From: Xanthostigma xanthostigma
Lineage: Eukaryota > Arthropoda > Insecta > Raphidioptera > Raphidiidae
DNA length: 64,000 nucleotides
Direction of reading: 5' to 3'
NCBI GenBank assembly: GCA_963575645.1
Contig: OY754467.1
Coordinates: 9,114,001-9,178,000 of the forward strand
Under the pieces are notes generated by a model. The model saw only the letters and a program-made list of their open reading frames with translations. It was not told where the DNA came from and searched no databases. Shown piece after piece: positions 32,912 through 44,902 of the stretch; within the stretch, counting starts at the first letter, position 1, and every line of letters begins with the position of its first letter. A program made the translations under genes and the position numbers.

Positions 32912-33734
32912 ATTTTTCGTTCACGATATCTCGTGAACAAATGAGCCGATTTTGATGCGGTTTGCTGCAATCGACGCAGTTTTTTTAACCTAAGAAAGTA
33001 AATTATTACAAAAAAATCGATTTGATAAGAATTTTACGAGTAATTTTAAAAAATTACTTTTTTCCTAATTTTTAGTTCACGTTATCTTATGAACAAATGA
33101 ACCAATTTTGATATGGTTTGCGGCGATCGACGCAGTTTTTTAGCCTAAGAAAGTAATTTATTACAAAAAAATCAATCTGATAACAATTTTAAAAGTCATT
33201 TTAAAAAAACACTTTTTTACGATTTTTTCGTTCACGGTATCTCGTGAACAAATGAACCGATTTTGATGCGGTTTGCGGAAATCGACGCAGTTTGTTAAGG
33301 AGAAGAGCTGATTAGTTTTTGGAATTAATCGGTTTAGTAGTTTAGAAAATTTTTTACAAAAACAAATTTTTTAAAATTTTTGAAACTTGTTTTTTTAAGA
33401 TTTCTCAAAATTTTTTGGGCCGAATCGTTTCAAATTTTCAGGAAGTCTAAGTTCACCAAGATCACGTCAGATGCCGCAAACCGCGTTTCAGTCAGACACT
33501 CCGTTCAAAAGATATAAAAGGTTTACATACATACATACACACACACACACCCCCACCAACACACACACATACATACAGCCCTACGGACATCATCGCCAAA
33601 ATAGTTTCAATAGCTTCCTAGGACCTCAAAACGTCGAGATCTGGCGAAAACTCGATTTTCGAAAATCGGGGTGAAACCAATAACTTCCCGATTTTTGAAA
33701 AAAATTTTTTTTTTTTTTTAAAGTGGTAAGTTAA
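32912..33734 (+). mobile_element. element E2, copy 2 (5' truncated)
   Basis: It has three internal units starting TTCGTTCACG at about 32917, 33074 and 33227. The rest runs to the poly-T end GTGGTAAGTTAAAAAATT, as in copy 1. The CGGGAAGTTA terminus is mutated. The microsatellite (33527-33573) is interrupted by CCCCCACC. Confidence 0.65.
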
Positions 33735-34769
33735 AAAATTCAAATTGGGAAGAAGCATAGAACTTAAGGAAACTGTCTATAAAATTGGTCCTAAAAAATT
33801 ATTATTCATTTTTAACTTCTTTACTTCTAAATACAGTTTTATATCAGTAGATCAAATTTTTGAGAACATGACAAAAATATTTTTTTTTTTATATACACGG
33901 TATACAGTGAGGTACTTTTCTAAGTTGTGACTTTTGTTGCGCCCTGAGACGTGATGCCGTAAGCAGTTGCTTACTTTGCTTATAGGCTAATCCGGAACTG
34001 TCTCTACTGAATATTTTGCATTCAGCATTTTCAAATCAACAGAAGAAAATACACGACTAGTATCAGGAGATCATGAACCATGCAGTCTATAGTATGTTCT
34101 CCTAATACTTCCTTATTAATCGACAATCTTTCGAAGTAACCTTCATATTATGTGACTTCGGACGTGCGCTTTTAACGATTATATTAGGAGATAATTAACA
34201 TCTAAGAAGTGGTGTAGATAGATAGATAGATAGACAATTTATTTGTGAAGCTATATATACAATATAGATACAAAACGTCGTATGCAATGAATAAAATATA
34301 AAGTGCTAAAATAACTATAAATAATTATGTTGATATAGTCGCCATTTATATTCACTGCCAACCATAATTTCCTTAAAACTAAAAGACAGACCGCCGTTTA
34401 AGTTGAAGACTTCAATGCTCGGTGAGACACGAAACCGGCGTTATTTCATTAAACCGACGATATTCGTTAAAAACTCAAAAAAAAACATAGTATTTTTATA
34501 GATACGCGAATAGGTACAGGTGTTTTGAAAAGAGATCTGTTTATAAATTTTATCTTGCTAACTGAATAAATAAAGTTTATATATACTTATATTTCGTTTG
34601 CGCGCGCTAATAATGCCAACCTTGTGTGTGTGTTTTGTTTTGTTTACAAAGGTGTCGACTCTGTTTTACTTTATGTTAGGTATTAGTGTCTAAAAAGGTG
34701 TGTTATTGCATTTAACTGTTAAAAATATATCTACGGTCACAAGTCAAAGTGGCTTAACAACACCAGCAC
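33735..34769. other. unassigned stretch
   Basis: No gene recognised. A short (GATA)n run lies at 34216-34233. Confidence 0.35.
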
Positions 34770-35138
34770 TAGATCTGTAACAAACCGTATGTATTCGTTA
34801 TTGAGTAACGGGTACATCGTCTGACTCGAAGTAACGAATCGTTACTTACAAATTCATTTCGTTACTCGCATCTTTCGCATCCATGTCAGTTCGACTCGTT
34901 TGATGCGGTTATACGTTATACGAACGAAGTCATACCGTATCACGTAGGTATGCGACGTACCTCGATGCGATGGTAGGTACAAGCTTGATGCCAGAGACTT
35001 CTTGATGCTGTTAGTACACGATTGTATGTCGTATGAAAAGTAACGAGTAACGTAACGATACGAAAGTAACGGGTACTGGTTCTTTAAGTAACGAATACAT
35101 ATACGGGTACACAATTTCTCGTTACTTTTACAGCTCTA
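34770..35138. mobile_element. hAT MITE with exact 8-bp TSD
   Basis: The flanks 34762-34769 and 35139-35146 are both ACCAGCAC. The ends TAGATCTGTAA and, from the right, TAGAGCTGTAA are inverted. About ten GTAACG/CGTTAC motifs fill the subterminal regions, as expected of transposase-binding repeats. No coding sequence. Confidence 0.83.
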
Positions 35139-35327
35139 ACCAGCACACTAGGTAACCGTAGAAATTTAAGTATTGTCGAAAGCTTTGATCTTTTCGTTCA
35201 CGTGACTGTCCGCCATCTTCTTAGAAAAATGACGGTTATTCACAGTGACGCGTAACTTGCGTCCAATTGGTGGCACACTTGAACATGCGCAAAGGGATCG
35301 GCGCAGAAGCCCCGCTGAAGCTGAGCT

Positions 35328-35454
35328 GCGAACGATAATATTATCGTAACAGTCTTGCGCAGTACCTAAAACGAAACTATTTGGATCGGTTTTTGGAGCT
35401 ACTGCGCAAGACTGAGCTACTGTGCAAGGCTGTGACGATAATATTGCCGTTCGC
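35328..35454. mobile_element. small inverted-repeat MITE
   Basis: GCGAACGATAATATTATCGT pairs with ACGATAATATTGCCGTTCGC, and the arms run on through CTTGCGCAGTA. About 127 bp. A related stretch (GCGAACGGTAATATTATCC) is near 26136. No clear TSD. Confidence 0.55.
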
Positions 35455-35487
35455 AGAGAGGTTGGAACAGAGCTACTGTTTATATAC

Positions 35488-36085
35488 TAGTGATGTGTCC
35501 ACATGACTCTTTATTGGGAGCTGGCTCCCTGCGCTCCGTTCCCTAAAAAGAGTCGCTCAGAGGAAGTCGTTCAAAGGAGCGACACTAGACAGTACGCACT
35601 ACACAAGAGTGCAGACTGCAGAGGTGTGAACTGTCATCATGCATGCTCAGCAATAACGTGGCATTGCACAGCACAATACACACTCAGCTCTGAGCTCATT
35701 TTAATATGATTCTGATTTTATATTATTCGCATTTCGGATGAACTATAAAATATAACAAAAGCTTAACAATAATATTTATTGTTACAATACTATATCTTTG
35801 TCAACGACGTCAATGTGAATGGTTTAAGTCACTATTGCATTTACGGTGTGTCATTCAACATTAAATAATTCAGCAAAGATAACTCCGTACGTGCAAAATT
35901 CACTAGTGCCTCTGCGGCTTGTGCTGTGTGTGCTCTGTAAATGTGCGAATGCAACAGTACAGAACAGCTCAGCACAGAGCAATGGCGCTCTGATTGAGTC
36001 ATTCACAAAAAAAAGAGAGACTCGCTCCGCTACGAGAAAGGAGTCGTTCATTATGAACGGCTCGCTCAAGAGCGACAAATCACTA
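35488..36085. mobile_element. putative hAT element without visible TSD
   Basis: The ends TAGTGATGTGTC and GACAAATCACTA are inverted. The left part (GGGAGCTGGCTCCCTGCGCT) recurs reversed at 58096-58152. Flanks do not match, so only the terminal repeats support the call. The overlapping frames at 35846-36103 are shadows of repeat sequence. Confidence 0.5.
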
Positions 36086-37899
36086 CGGAAAGATATAGGC
36101 TAAACTATCTGTTTTCATTCAAATATTATAATTTTCAAAAATCGTTTGAAACACTATTTAATAAATGCTTGCCCATGTGACGTCGCTTTTTAATTAGTTA
36201 TTTTAATGTAATCATGTGTTTTATTTTATACAATATTGTATTTTCGCTTCTCTTATGGCTACGCGAAGAAATATATATCTATTTATCTATCTATCTATCT
36301 ATCCATCCTTAATAAGTAATTTTGACATAAACTTCTTTACATTGTGGCTGTAGATATTAAACAGACGCCTCATTGTGTTCGAATATGCGTTTTATATTAT
36401 TTACAAGAAATCGTAAAAAAACTTGTTTTAATATTTATGAAGAAAAATATTGACGACAGTAATAACAAAAATATACTGACTTCTATTGTTTGCGACTGTC
36501 GGACATTTTGTGAAATTGCCGACATTTTTTTATTTTATAAAATTGAATTGCCCTTCGACGAGTCGTTTTATAATGCAACTGATGAATAACTACATTATAA
36601 ATATTATTGAGAAAGTGACATGATTTTTCTTTCTCCAGCATTTATTTATTGCCTGCTTATTTATAGTAAACTAATCACTTTTTGTGTAGGTAATTGATTT
36701 AGCTGTAGTCATTTTGTTTCCCGTAATAACATGACGTCTAACGTAATTCTTGTTAAAATAGACTGTAAGAGGGCATTCACAAATTACGTGAGGCGTTGGG
36801 GGGGGGGGGGTGTTAAGCATAAAATACTAGTCTTAATAAATAAAAAGAATTAAGGAGGTTGATCCGTTACAGTCCCAATCAAAAGTAAGTCGAATTCTAA
36901 ATGGGAACTTTTATAGTTTATAAGTCGATGATACCAAAAAATTATTGTCATAAAGGCATAAATAAATATTTTTTTTTAATATTAATTAATTATTTCAGTA
37001 CTTTATACTTAATGGACTAACTTTTGTATTTTTTGTACAAAGTTAGGTTAAAAAAAATACATTTATGTACCTAAATATCTGTATTTTACATATTTTTTGC
37101 AGTAAATAATTGAAAAAAGAAATTAGAAGTACCTAATAAAAATTAAAATTAAATCATTAAAAAGTTGAAAATTCAGTTAAAATTGTTAAATCGGTCAAGA
37201 ATAAAAGTCCATAATCGAAAAGTGCTAAGGTTTAATAATTTTTTTTATTGATTAAAAGTCTCCTAATTAAATTGGAAAAAATATTAAAATATGCGTAAGA
37301 CATCGATGCTTTACATAGATAGTTTTTGGAACTGCTGACATTATTTGGTTATTTGCAAAAAATTAAAATGAACAGTTTGCATGCTAGCTTGACATATTTT
37401 CCATAAGACTACATGTAAAAGTTTTTTTTAATTTTTAACTTTATAAATCTCCTAATGATTTTGGATTTTTTACAGAAAATTTTGTCATAAAAAAATCTAT
37501 TAAAAAACTTTATTTCAGATTTTTTTCATTATCTTCGTAAAGCGGCTCAACCTCCTTAAGCAAATTATGTTTTTTTTTAAATAAATCGAACTCAATCAAG
37601 CACATATTTACGTATTTACATTAAAAATACGCATTTTGAAAAATCCTAGGTGAGATTAGAAGGGGGGGTCGAGCAAAATTTCACGGCACCTCACCAAAGG
37701 GGGGGGGGGTCGAATTTCAAATGTATTTTTGACAACCGGTATAGTGCTACTCACTTTGAACGATTTAAATTTATAACGGTAGTGAAATGTAGTGTGAAAT
37801 GTTTAGTTTTATACATTTATTAATTAGATTCAAATTAAACGAATCAAATTAAAATTTACTTTCTGTTACATAAAATAACTAAGCAAAAAATAAATGCTT
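36086..37899. other. unassigned AT-rich stretch with poly-G tracts
   Basis: (TATC)n lies at about 36277-36303, after GAAGAAATATATATCTATTT, possibly a SINE tail. G runs of 11 to 12 lie at ~36799 and ~37699. The 81-codon frame 36344-36589 has no domain I recognise. Confidence 0.35.
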
Positions 37900-38147
37900 T
37901 TAGTGTGAGGGATGAACCTCGTGCTTTAATAATAAATTTTCAACATTTGGCATCAATTTAGTTATATTTAATTTTAAATCTCTTCGGTTAACGATGTCCA
38001 GTTTGTTTCTTTTTTTGTTAGGAGATTCACTATCGTTAACCCCTATTTTCATTTCATGGACCCCCAATTTTTTTCCCGCTGACATGGGTCCTTTGCAAGT
38101 TGTCGTCGACCCCTGGGGGTCGACATATACCACTTTGGGAATCACTG
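37900..38147 (-). pseudogene. hAT transposase C-terminal relic with terminal repeat
   Basis: The minus-strand end is CAGTGATTCCCAAAGTGG, a common hAT terminus. It leads within 100 bases into a frame whose last ~45 residues contain NKKRNKLDI, LKLNITKLMPNVENLL and the ending PSH, then TAA. This matches the C-terminal end of ZBED/hAT-type transposases as I recall the family. The catalytic body and BED finger are gone, so it is an internally deleted copy. Confidence 0.6.
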
Positions 38148-38159
38148 TTCTAAAATCTA

Positions 38160-39000
38160 AATGATAAGGAGTTTTGCTCCTGATGTATGGAAACTGTAAT
38201 TATAGGGTTACAATCTAAGGTCATTGACAAATCAAATTTTTTGACAATCCTTTCTGCAACCCGGCATAAGAAAGTTGAATAAAAGATTGTGGTAAAAACC
38301 GGTAAATTTCATCGCAAACATATCTCTATCATAGAAAATCGGGACTGTTATCGTTAATCCCGAAATTATCGAGAATAAAATGTTGATACCCGAATTTGAA
38401 GTGCATTGGAATCCGCGAGTTCATTGAAGAGGGTTAAGGAAACAGCTGTGTTATTCGGTTATTTTTAATGTTTAAATATTTAGTGGTTTGCGTTGGCGAC
38501 TGCCAGTTGTGGTAAAAATATATATACGTTATATTTATCATCACAAAGAAAGTTGACTGACTAAAGATCAAGTTGTAAAGACACGTTGCCAACCCACGTA
38601 TAAGAAATTGGTGTCTGAGTACGTTTGTAAGTGAAATAATAAATAATAATGCGTTTAACGTCCGTTTCTCGACTTTATGTCATAACAGACGCCATTCGCA
38701 CCATTACTATTTTTTTTCTACCACACTTCCCGTTATAGTCAGAGTGCCTGTCGGCAAAAATTTTACTGACACATACTCTCCCTAAACTTTGTATATGGCT
38801 TCATTAGGGCCTAGTCTGACACCTATTTCCTCTATGACTTTTCTTGATTTTGGGGCGTTTTCCCTCTAAATTTTCCGAAAGATGTCGTTTTGACGACATG
38901 TAAAAATTTATAGATACTGTTTGTTTTTTTTTAATTGGATAGCTTAAAAACTTCAACCAAAACGCTAAAATAATGTTCTCTGACAAATAACATGAACCAT
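38160..39000. other. unassigned stretch
   Basis: No gene or repeat terminus recognised. Confidence 0.35.
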
Positions 39001-39057
39001 TTAAAATGTCTGACACCTCGAATATGTCGAACATATTCGAGGTGTCAGACATTTTAA
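39001..39057. repeat. 57-bp perfect palindrome
   Basis: Arms of 27 bases (39001-39027 and 39031-39057) are exact complements around CGA. The core of each arm is GTCTGACACCTCGAATATGT or its complement. No function is evident. Confidence 0.8.
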
Positions 39058-39130
39058 CTTAATTAATAGCAATGGGCGAATGAAGGAATTTTTAGAAAAT
39101 TAGGATAAGGTAGGAAAATTTTGAGCATAA

Positions 39131-39769
39131 GGGACGGCGCGCACCGGTGACTTTTGTCACCGTGACTGTTTCGTCACTCACATCAAGTCTATGAGTATGT
39201 ATGGAGGTGCGCGCACGTTACGACGTGACAATTGGGTGACATTTTTGTCCGCCGACCAGCGGACAAGCCCGTGACGAAACTGTCACCACGCCGCTAGGTT
39301 TTTATAGCAGCGCGCGCACGGGCAACAAAATTGTCACTCAACACGTAGTTCTTTGCCATTTGCATTCGGACAATCTCATGTTTGTATTTTCGTATGTCAA
39401 CGCAGGTCCTAAATTGCGAAGTAATTCATCAAAACTTCTAACACTCATTCGAAAATACCCAAAAAATTTCTTTGAATGTTCCCGAAGTTTATGAAACATG
39501 GTGTAGAACTTTCCATTTATTAACCTGTCACTCCAAAGGGGGTGTACCCAGTATTCTTTTCGCTTTTTTTCTCTTTTTCTCTTTTTTTTTCTCTTTTGAG
39601 CTCACAGATGACGACCGTCTCTTCGAAATCCATTTCGACAAATGAAGCTTTTTAAAAAAAAAATTGTCACTGTCACCTTTCGTGAGCGCACCTCGCTTTG
39701 GAGGCGTGACGTGACAGCGACAAAAACTTTTTTGTCATGCTGACAAAAGTCACCGGTGCGCGCCGTCCT
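39131..39769. mobile_element. PIF/Harbinger-type MITE
   Basis: The inverted ends GGGACGGCGCGCACCGGTGA and TCACCGGTGCGCGCCGTCCT are bounded by TAA at 39128-39130 and 39770-39772, the 3-bp duplication typical of PIF/Harbinger. The interior is full of GTGAC/GTCAC pentamers. No transposase frame. Confidence 0.72.
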
Positions 39770-39819
39770 TAAGAGTTTGACAGGTAATCGGCCATGGCCT
39801 TGAATAAGGAAACATCTCG

Positions 39820-40172
39820 AAAGTAAAAGTAAAAAGTTTTTATTGTCATGTAGTATAAAAAATTACAATATTACAGCTTGTTGTGTACAAGATGCCAGAC
39901 CAAGGGGTCTATAACTTTAACAATATTTAAATATGAAAACTAGTAGAAAGAAAAAATAATTATAGTTATAATGAGGGAAAAATTTTAAAAAAACCCTCTG
40001 ATGTAAACATCTCGATATTTATCTGGAATTATTGCGGGAAACCATGGAAAACCTCAACAAGATGGCCGGTACAGGAATTATCGTTTCTCGTCGAGAGGCA
40101 GCAGAAAAAAGTCTCAGCCACAACTGCCCCCGCCGGGATTCGAACCCGGTACCTCCCGAATGCGAGTCTACG
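39820..40172 (-). repeat. tRNA-derived SINE, head truncated
   Basis: The minus strand has AGACTCGCATTCGGGAGG, B-box GGTTCGAATCCCGG, GGGGCAGTTGTGGCTGAGAC and TGCTGCCTCTCG, as at 15313. A body follows, ending in a T/A-rich tail near 39820. The 5' third of the tRNA-like head is missing where it meets the Helitron fragment. Confidence 0.62.
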
Positions 40173-40346
40173 TTGCAAAATTGGTTTCCACGAAAAGCGC
40201 TTTTATTTTAACGCAATAATATGTAGCCTATGTCCACCCTGAAGGTCCGTTCCAAATATTGGTGAAAATTTTTTTTTAATTTGAATCATAGTAGTTTCGG
40301 AGATTACCTCCTACATCCAAACTTTACCTCTTTACAATATTAGTTA
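40172..40346 (-). mobile_element. Helitron fragment, family Hc
   Basis: It matches 19960-20150 (CGAAAAGCGCTTTTATTTT, GTAGTTTCGGAGATTACCT) and ends at ATCTATAACTAATATTGTAA on the minus strand, the Helitron 5' TC end. Its 3' end is missing at the SINE junction. Confidence 0.5.
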
Positions 40347-41878
40347 TAGATGAGCAATTTGTTTTCTGGGTACGTAAGTCGTATCGCGAAGAGTGGCTAC
40401 ACACAAAGAGAAATAAAAAGCGAGAGAGAGAGTAAGAAAGAGAGACGGCTAGTGCCTGTATGGAAATTAAAAAGCCGTCGAAGCGAATGCATCTCTCAAA
40501 CTAATTAGTCGACGGTTAGTTAGAGGCGCTGTAATCGACTTTGATCATTAACAGAAAGGTAGGTACAATAGTTTTTTGATTTGATACGTTGGTAATAATG
40601 ATCTCGGGAGTCTGCATTAATCATGGTGAATTATTAATTTTGTTCACCTTCAGTTCTCTATTGTTAATGTAATAAGTTAATAACTAATAAGTTAATAATA
40701 TTTTTAACAGCATAATACAGGAGTGTACAACGTCGAAATACCGCGTCGAGAATTAACTTCAGAACTCGCTGTTGTTATATAGTAGTCTCTCTTTAACTCG
40801 AATTATTTAAAGGACCGTAAAACCCAAAAAAAAAGTATATTGTGCAACTAGTGCGGGCAATCGACAATGCCGCACGAGTTGCACATGCTATTTTTTATTA
40901 CGAATTAAATTGAATTAAAATTTTATTACGAATTAAAAAAAGAAATAAGAAGTAATAAAAATTAAAATTAAATCATTAAACAGTTGACAATTCAGTTAAA
41001 ATTGTTATTGCATTGGTAACTATGGTAACGCTGAATTTGCGTGCGGCAAACAATAATTTGAGTGCGACAAATAAAGTTTCCGCACGCAAATGAAAATAGC
41101 TAGTTTTCAACCGTAAAAGCGTGCGTAAACATACCACTTTTCCTGCATGAGTAATAAAAAAAAAATTACAATATTGGTATCGGTTTTGTTGCGCCTGTTT
41201 AAAATTAAACCGAGAATTTGTAGCGGGTGTCGTGTCAAACCGGGATTGAAAAAGTGTCGGCTTCTCGACACACACATGGGAGTCGAGAGCGGTGGCGTAG
41301 AGGGGGCACGACGGCATAAGAGACCGTCATGCTGTTTGGCATGGTTTACGGCCATAAAAAAAAATGGTTGATGATGCAGAACCCACGGTACGCGAGCCTA
41401 ACTACCACTTGTCCGGTTTTTTAATTTGTTTGTTTCTCTCAAATCTTGAGAAAGTTCAATTTATTCCTGAGAACGTAGTACCTACCGACATGAGAATTGC
41501 GAATACTATTTGTTTATTGTATTCTACGCTTTTTTTTTTTTGTTTGATTCTAAATATTTATTGTACATAATATAATATTCTTTTATATTATGTAAAATAT
41601 TTTGTCTGTATGTGTTATTACTTATTATCAATGCTACAGCTGCGTCTATACGCCGCGCTATCGTGGGAAAAGTATTTTACGTACATCATGTTACAAATTA
41701 CGTAAATTGACATGTAACAAAAAAACATTTAACAAAAAAAAAATATTCGCATATGACACTTAATTTTTTATAATTTGTCAAAAAAAGCGTTTCTTATTAT
41801 TATTAATTACTAGCTAGATCCCGTCGAAATTCGACAGATGCGGATATTTGGAAAAATATCTTAGAAATAAAAGAAATA
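40347..41878. other. unassigned stretch
   Basis: No gene recognised. The overlapping frames on both strands at 40976-41371 show no domain; the region 41200-41370 is less AT-rich than its surroundings. Confidence 0.35.
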
Positions 41879-42433
41879 CAGTGTATAAACTCTACTGCAC
41901 AATGTGGCGTTATTGAAAGTTGTCGTTAAACGGAGAGAAGAAATAATTATCCATTAGTATTTTTTCCATATTTACGGTCGTGTGACTGAATCCAAAGCGT
42001 CTGCCATCATCACTTATCTTTTCTCCTGCCTCTATTGCGCGCGTATTAATAAAACTTTTTGGTCAATACACAAAAATTTTCTTTTACTCACCATGTTCAC
42101 AGTTTTCAAGTTTGTGGGCAACTAAGAATATGATAACGTATCGATAATAGCAGCTGAGCTAAACATACGAAAGATAATCACAACAAACAAAAAGGACGAA
42201 TTTCTTAGAATCTTTGGTACGCATGACGCCGACAACAAAGCAGCAAAATAACAAACAAGTACTGTTTATTGCTTAATGATGTATTATTGTCGTTATTTAG
42301 AGTAGGTGTGTCGTTATTTAGAGTGGGTGTGTCGTTATTTAGAGCAACATGGTAAACCAACTAGAGTTAAGTAATTTCGTCGTTTTAAGGAGTTTGTCGT
42401 TATATCGAGTGACGTTAAATGGAGTTTACACTG
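41879..42433 (-). mobile_element. pogo-like element P1, complete
   Basis: The ends are TA|CAGTGTATAAACTC and GGAGTTTACACTG|TA. Inside the right end GTCGTTATTTAGAG is repeated three times. The copy at 3902-4165 shares ~260 bp with it, read on the other strand. No full transposase frame remains. Confidence 0.7.
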
Positions 42434-42772
42434 TATAAGATATACAGAAGAAGAAGACAATATCGCTACACGATAAAGCTTCGTTCTTAGTGGATGGTAG
42501 GCTTTAGGTCTTGTCAGATGAGACACAAATATACAACAAAAAAACTGAAATGAGATAAACTTATCTTAAAATAAATAAGAATGATGCGTATTTGTATTAA
42601 AAATATTTTATCATGAACCGACGTATTCCACGATTCTGAAATAGTAGTTTCTGTATCTTGTACGCAAATGAAGTTATTATGTACGAGTTGTGACATTATT
42701 TTAAAACGAGAGATTTGCGAGCTTCAACAGTCACACGAGTCATAATATCATTACGTATATTATACATATATA

Positions 42773-43090
42773 CAGTAGAACATCTGTAAGACCAACTTCA
42801 AGGAAGACGCCAAAAACTTCGCGTTATAGAATTTTCGGCTTAGGCGTATTTTGTATAAGGAAATATTCGACTTGTAGAGGTTAAGATTCATTCTAACTAA
42901 TTTTGAATTGCTATATTCGAGATACAGAGGTCCAATTTATTTTTTCGAGTTATGGAGGAAAAATTGTACAAAAATGGCTTGTAGGATCTTTTTTTCACTG
43001 ATTATTTCCACCTATAGAGGGTTGAGATTTCGAGTAATAGAGATTTTGTGGAAGGGAACAAAACATTTTTCGTTTTTCTTCTGTACTACA
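42773..43090 (+). mobile_element. pogo-like MITE P2, right end missing
   Basis: It begins TA|CAGTAGAACATCTGTAAG and follows 18132-18499 through TTTCGAGTAATAGAG. The right terminal repeat is not present. Confidence 0.6.
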
Positions 43091-43780
43091 TTTTTTACAC
43101 ATAGGTACCTCCTATAAAATAGCTGGTTTTCGTTTGTAATATTTATTTGGGTTGTTTAAGAAGAAACGCCTGCTTTGTGCTGCTTTGCTATCTCATTTCT
43201 TCTTATAGTATTAAATGGTAACTGACAGATCGCTTTTGAAAATTACTGTTGTCTGTTGGATTGCTAAGATTGTTTTAAACTAAAACACGAGTGCGTAATG
43301 GATCATTTTACTACCGCTATACAGGCTTGAAAAGTAGCCCGGGACTGTACAAAATATATTTTTGTATCTATAAAAGTTCACCACAGCCAACTAAGATGTC
43401 AGCACTTATTTATATAGATTATTTTTTTGTCTATGCACGATTAATAAAAATATTAACGTTGTTTTACTGAAATATGTCGGAAAAAAAAGGTGCAAAACTG
43501 CTAATATTTTTTAAATTATACATTTTTCTTGGTGGTTTTAATTTTGATCCGCGAGTTGAAATAATCATACTTAAGTTTTTTTCTTGTCGTTTCCGAGAAA
43601 ACACACCTAAGTTGAAAAAAAAAATTACTTGCAATAATGACTAATATAAACCGCGACCTTGAGAAATAGTTGTTTGATAGGTCAAATAATCCTAAAGGGT
43701 TTTTTTACTAGCCGAAATCGTTTTTACACCGTTGCTGCACATCATTACTCAAGTTCGGGCTTACCAGTGAAGTTAACTTT

Positions 43781-44040
43781 TGACAAGGAAAAAATTAATA
43801 ACAGAAAACGAATGATGAGGAAGGGAAGAAACTGCCGTCAGAAATACAGAAACCAAAAATTCAAATGCGTAGAGGGCAGGGGGGCTGCGGGGGGCGCGTT
43901 TTAGGGGTCAAACGCGGTTATTCGTTATTTCCGGCGAAAGTTGACCTCTAGTCGAAAAAAACTCGCCGCCCGCAGCCCCCCTACCACGGCAGTTTCTTCC
44001 CTTCCTCAAAATTCGTTTTCTGTTATTAATTTTGTCCCTT
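43781..44040. repeat. inverted repeat with a GC-rich inner hairpin
   Basis: The outer arms (~55 bp, with TTAATAACAGAAAACGAATG and GGAAGGGAAGAAACTGCCGT on the left) face their complements at 43985-44040. Inside, GGGGGCTGCGGGGGGCG pairs with CGCCCGCAGCCCCC. Probably a fold-back MITE; no TSD found. Confidence 0.6.
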
Positions 44041-44319
44041 TTTCACTTGATTTTGGGCTTACTGCACTGGTCTATAAGGCGGAGCGCTCGAGCTGTAACG
44101 GCCGCGCGGAACCCTATTTTTAACGTTAAATTAAAACTACAAATAATAGAGATAGAGTGCGGGAGATGGGACTTTATTATTGGAAATTTTCTCCTCTTTA
44201 AGAATCTTTTTTTAAATTTTCGCTATCGCTTATAATTTTTGAGTAATTGTCAAAAATCTGAGAGGCTTTTTTGTCTTTTCGTTTTATGTAAATAACGAAT
44301 GCAATATTTGTCGGCAAAA

Positions 44320-44902
44320 AAAATTGGTTGTCTGTAAAGTCGGTTTACGGACGATAGTTTTACGTGATAACGTATTCCGTAATACATAACCTACATTCTA
44401 CATATAATAATTATAATAATTCGAATCTATGATATTGCATCTTTCGCTTCAAATTTAGGTTAATTTTATTTATTAAAATTACTCACCACCTATAATAATA
44501 ATTGTTTTTTTTAACTTTCTTTCTTTCGTATTTATTTTAAGTCTCAAAGATTAACTGTCATAATATTTTGAAAACAATTGTTTCATTGTTTATATAAAAT
44601 TCCAAAACCTACTTACAATATTTAAGTATTTTCATATGTCAAAAAATTGATTTTTATAATGTAAACATTTGTATGAAAACGATTTTTTCGAGAGATGAGA
44701 CCTAGCTAAAACGATTTTTTGCCCCCCAAAATCCCTTTTCAGTAAATTTCATCCAAATCGTTAGGGCCGTTTTCGAGAAAAACACGCACAGGGTCAGGCG
44801 GAACGTTAGGAACGTTACACTTTTTCGTGCATGCAGCCGGTGTTTCATCAATTTATAAGATTGGTGATTCATCAATTTATAAGACGTTATCACGTCAAAA
44901 AA
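44320..44902 (+). repeat. unclassified family U2, full copy A
   Basis: It runs from TTGGTTGTCTGTAAAGTCGG to TTATAAGACGTTATCACGTC. Copy B at 46876-47441 is its inverted partner at high identity over the whole length. Near both ends lie ACGTGATAACGT-like inverted motifs. No coding sequence or TSD recognised. Confidence 0.65.

Noticed and set aside
35846-36103. Overlapping frames on both strands as genes
   Set aside because: They lie inside a putative hAT element and show no domain.
36799-37706. G-run tracts as G-quadruplex elements
   Set aside because: Single homopolymer runs of 11-12 G, not four spaced runs; their length may also be affected by sequencing error.
41147-41371. Frame with KIKPRICSGCRVKPGLKKC as a zinc-finger gene
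   Set aside because: Three cysteines without a recognisable spacing and competing frames on the other strand; no support.
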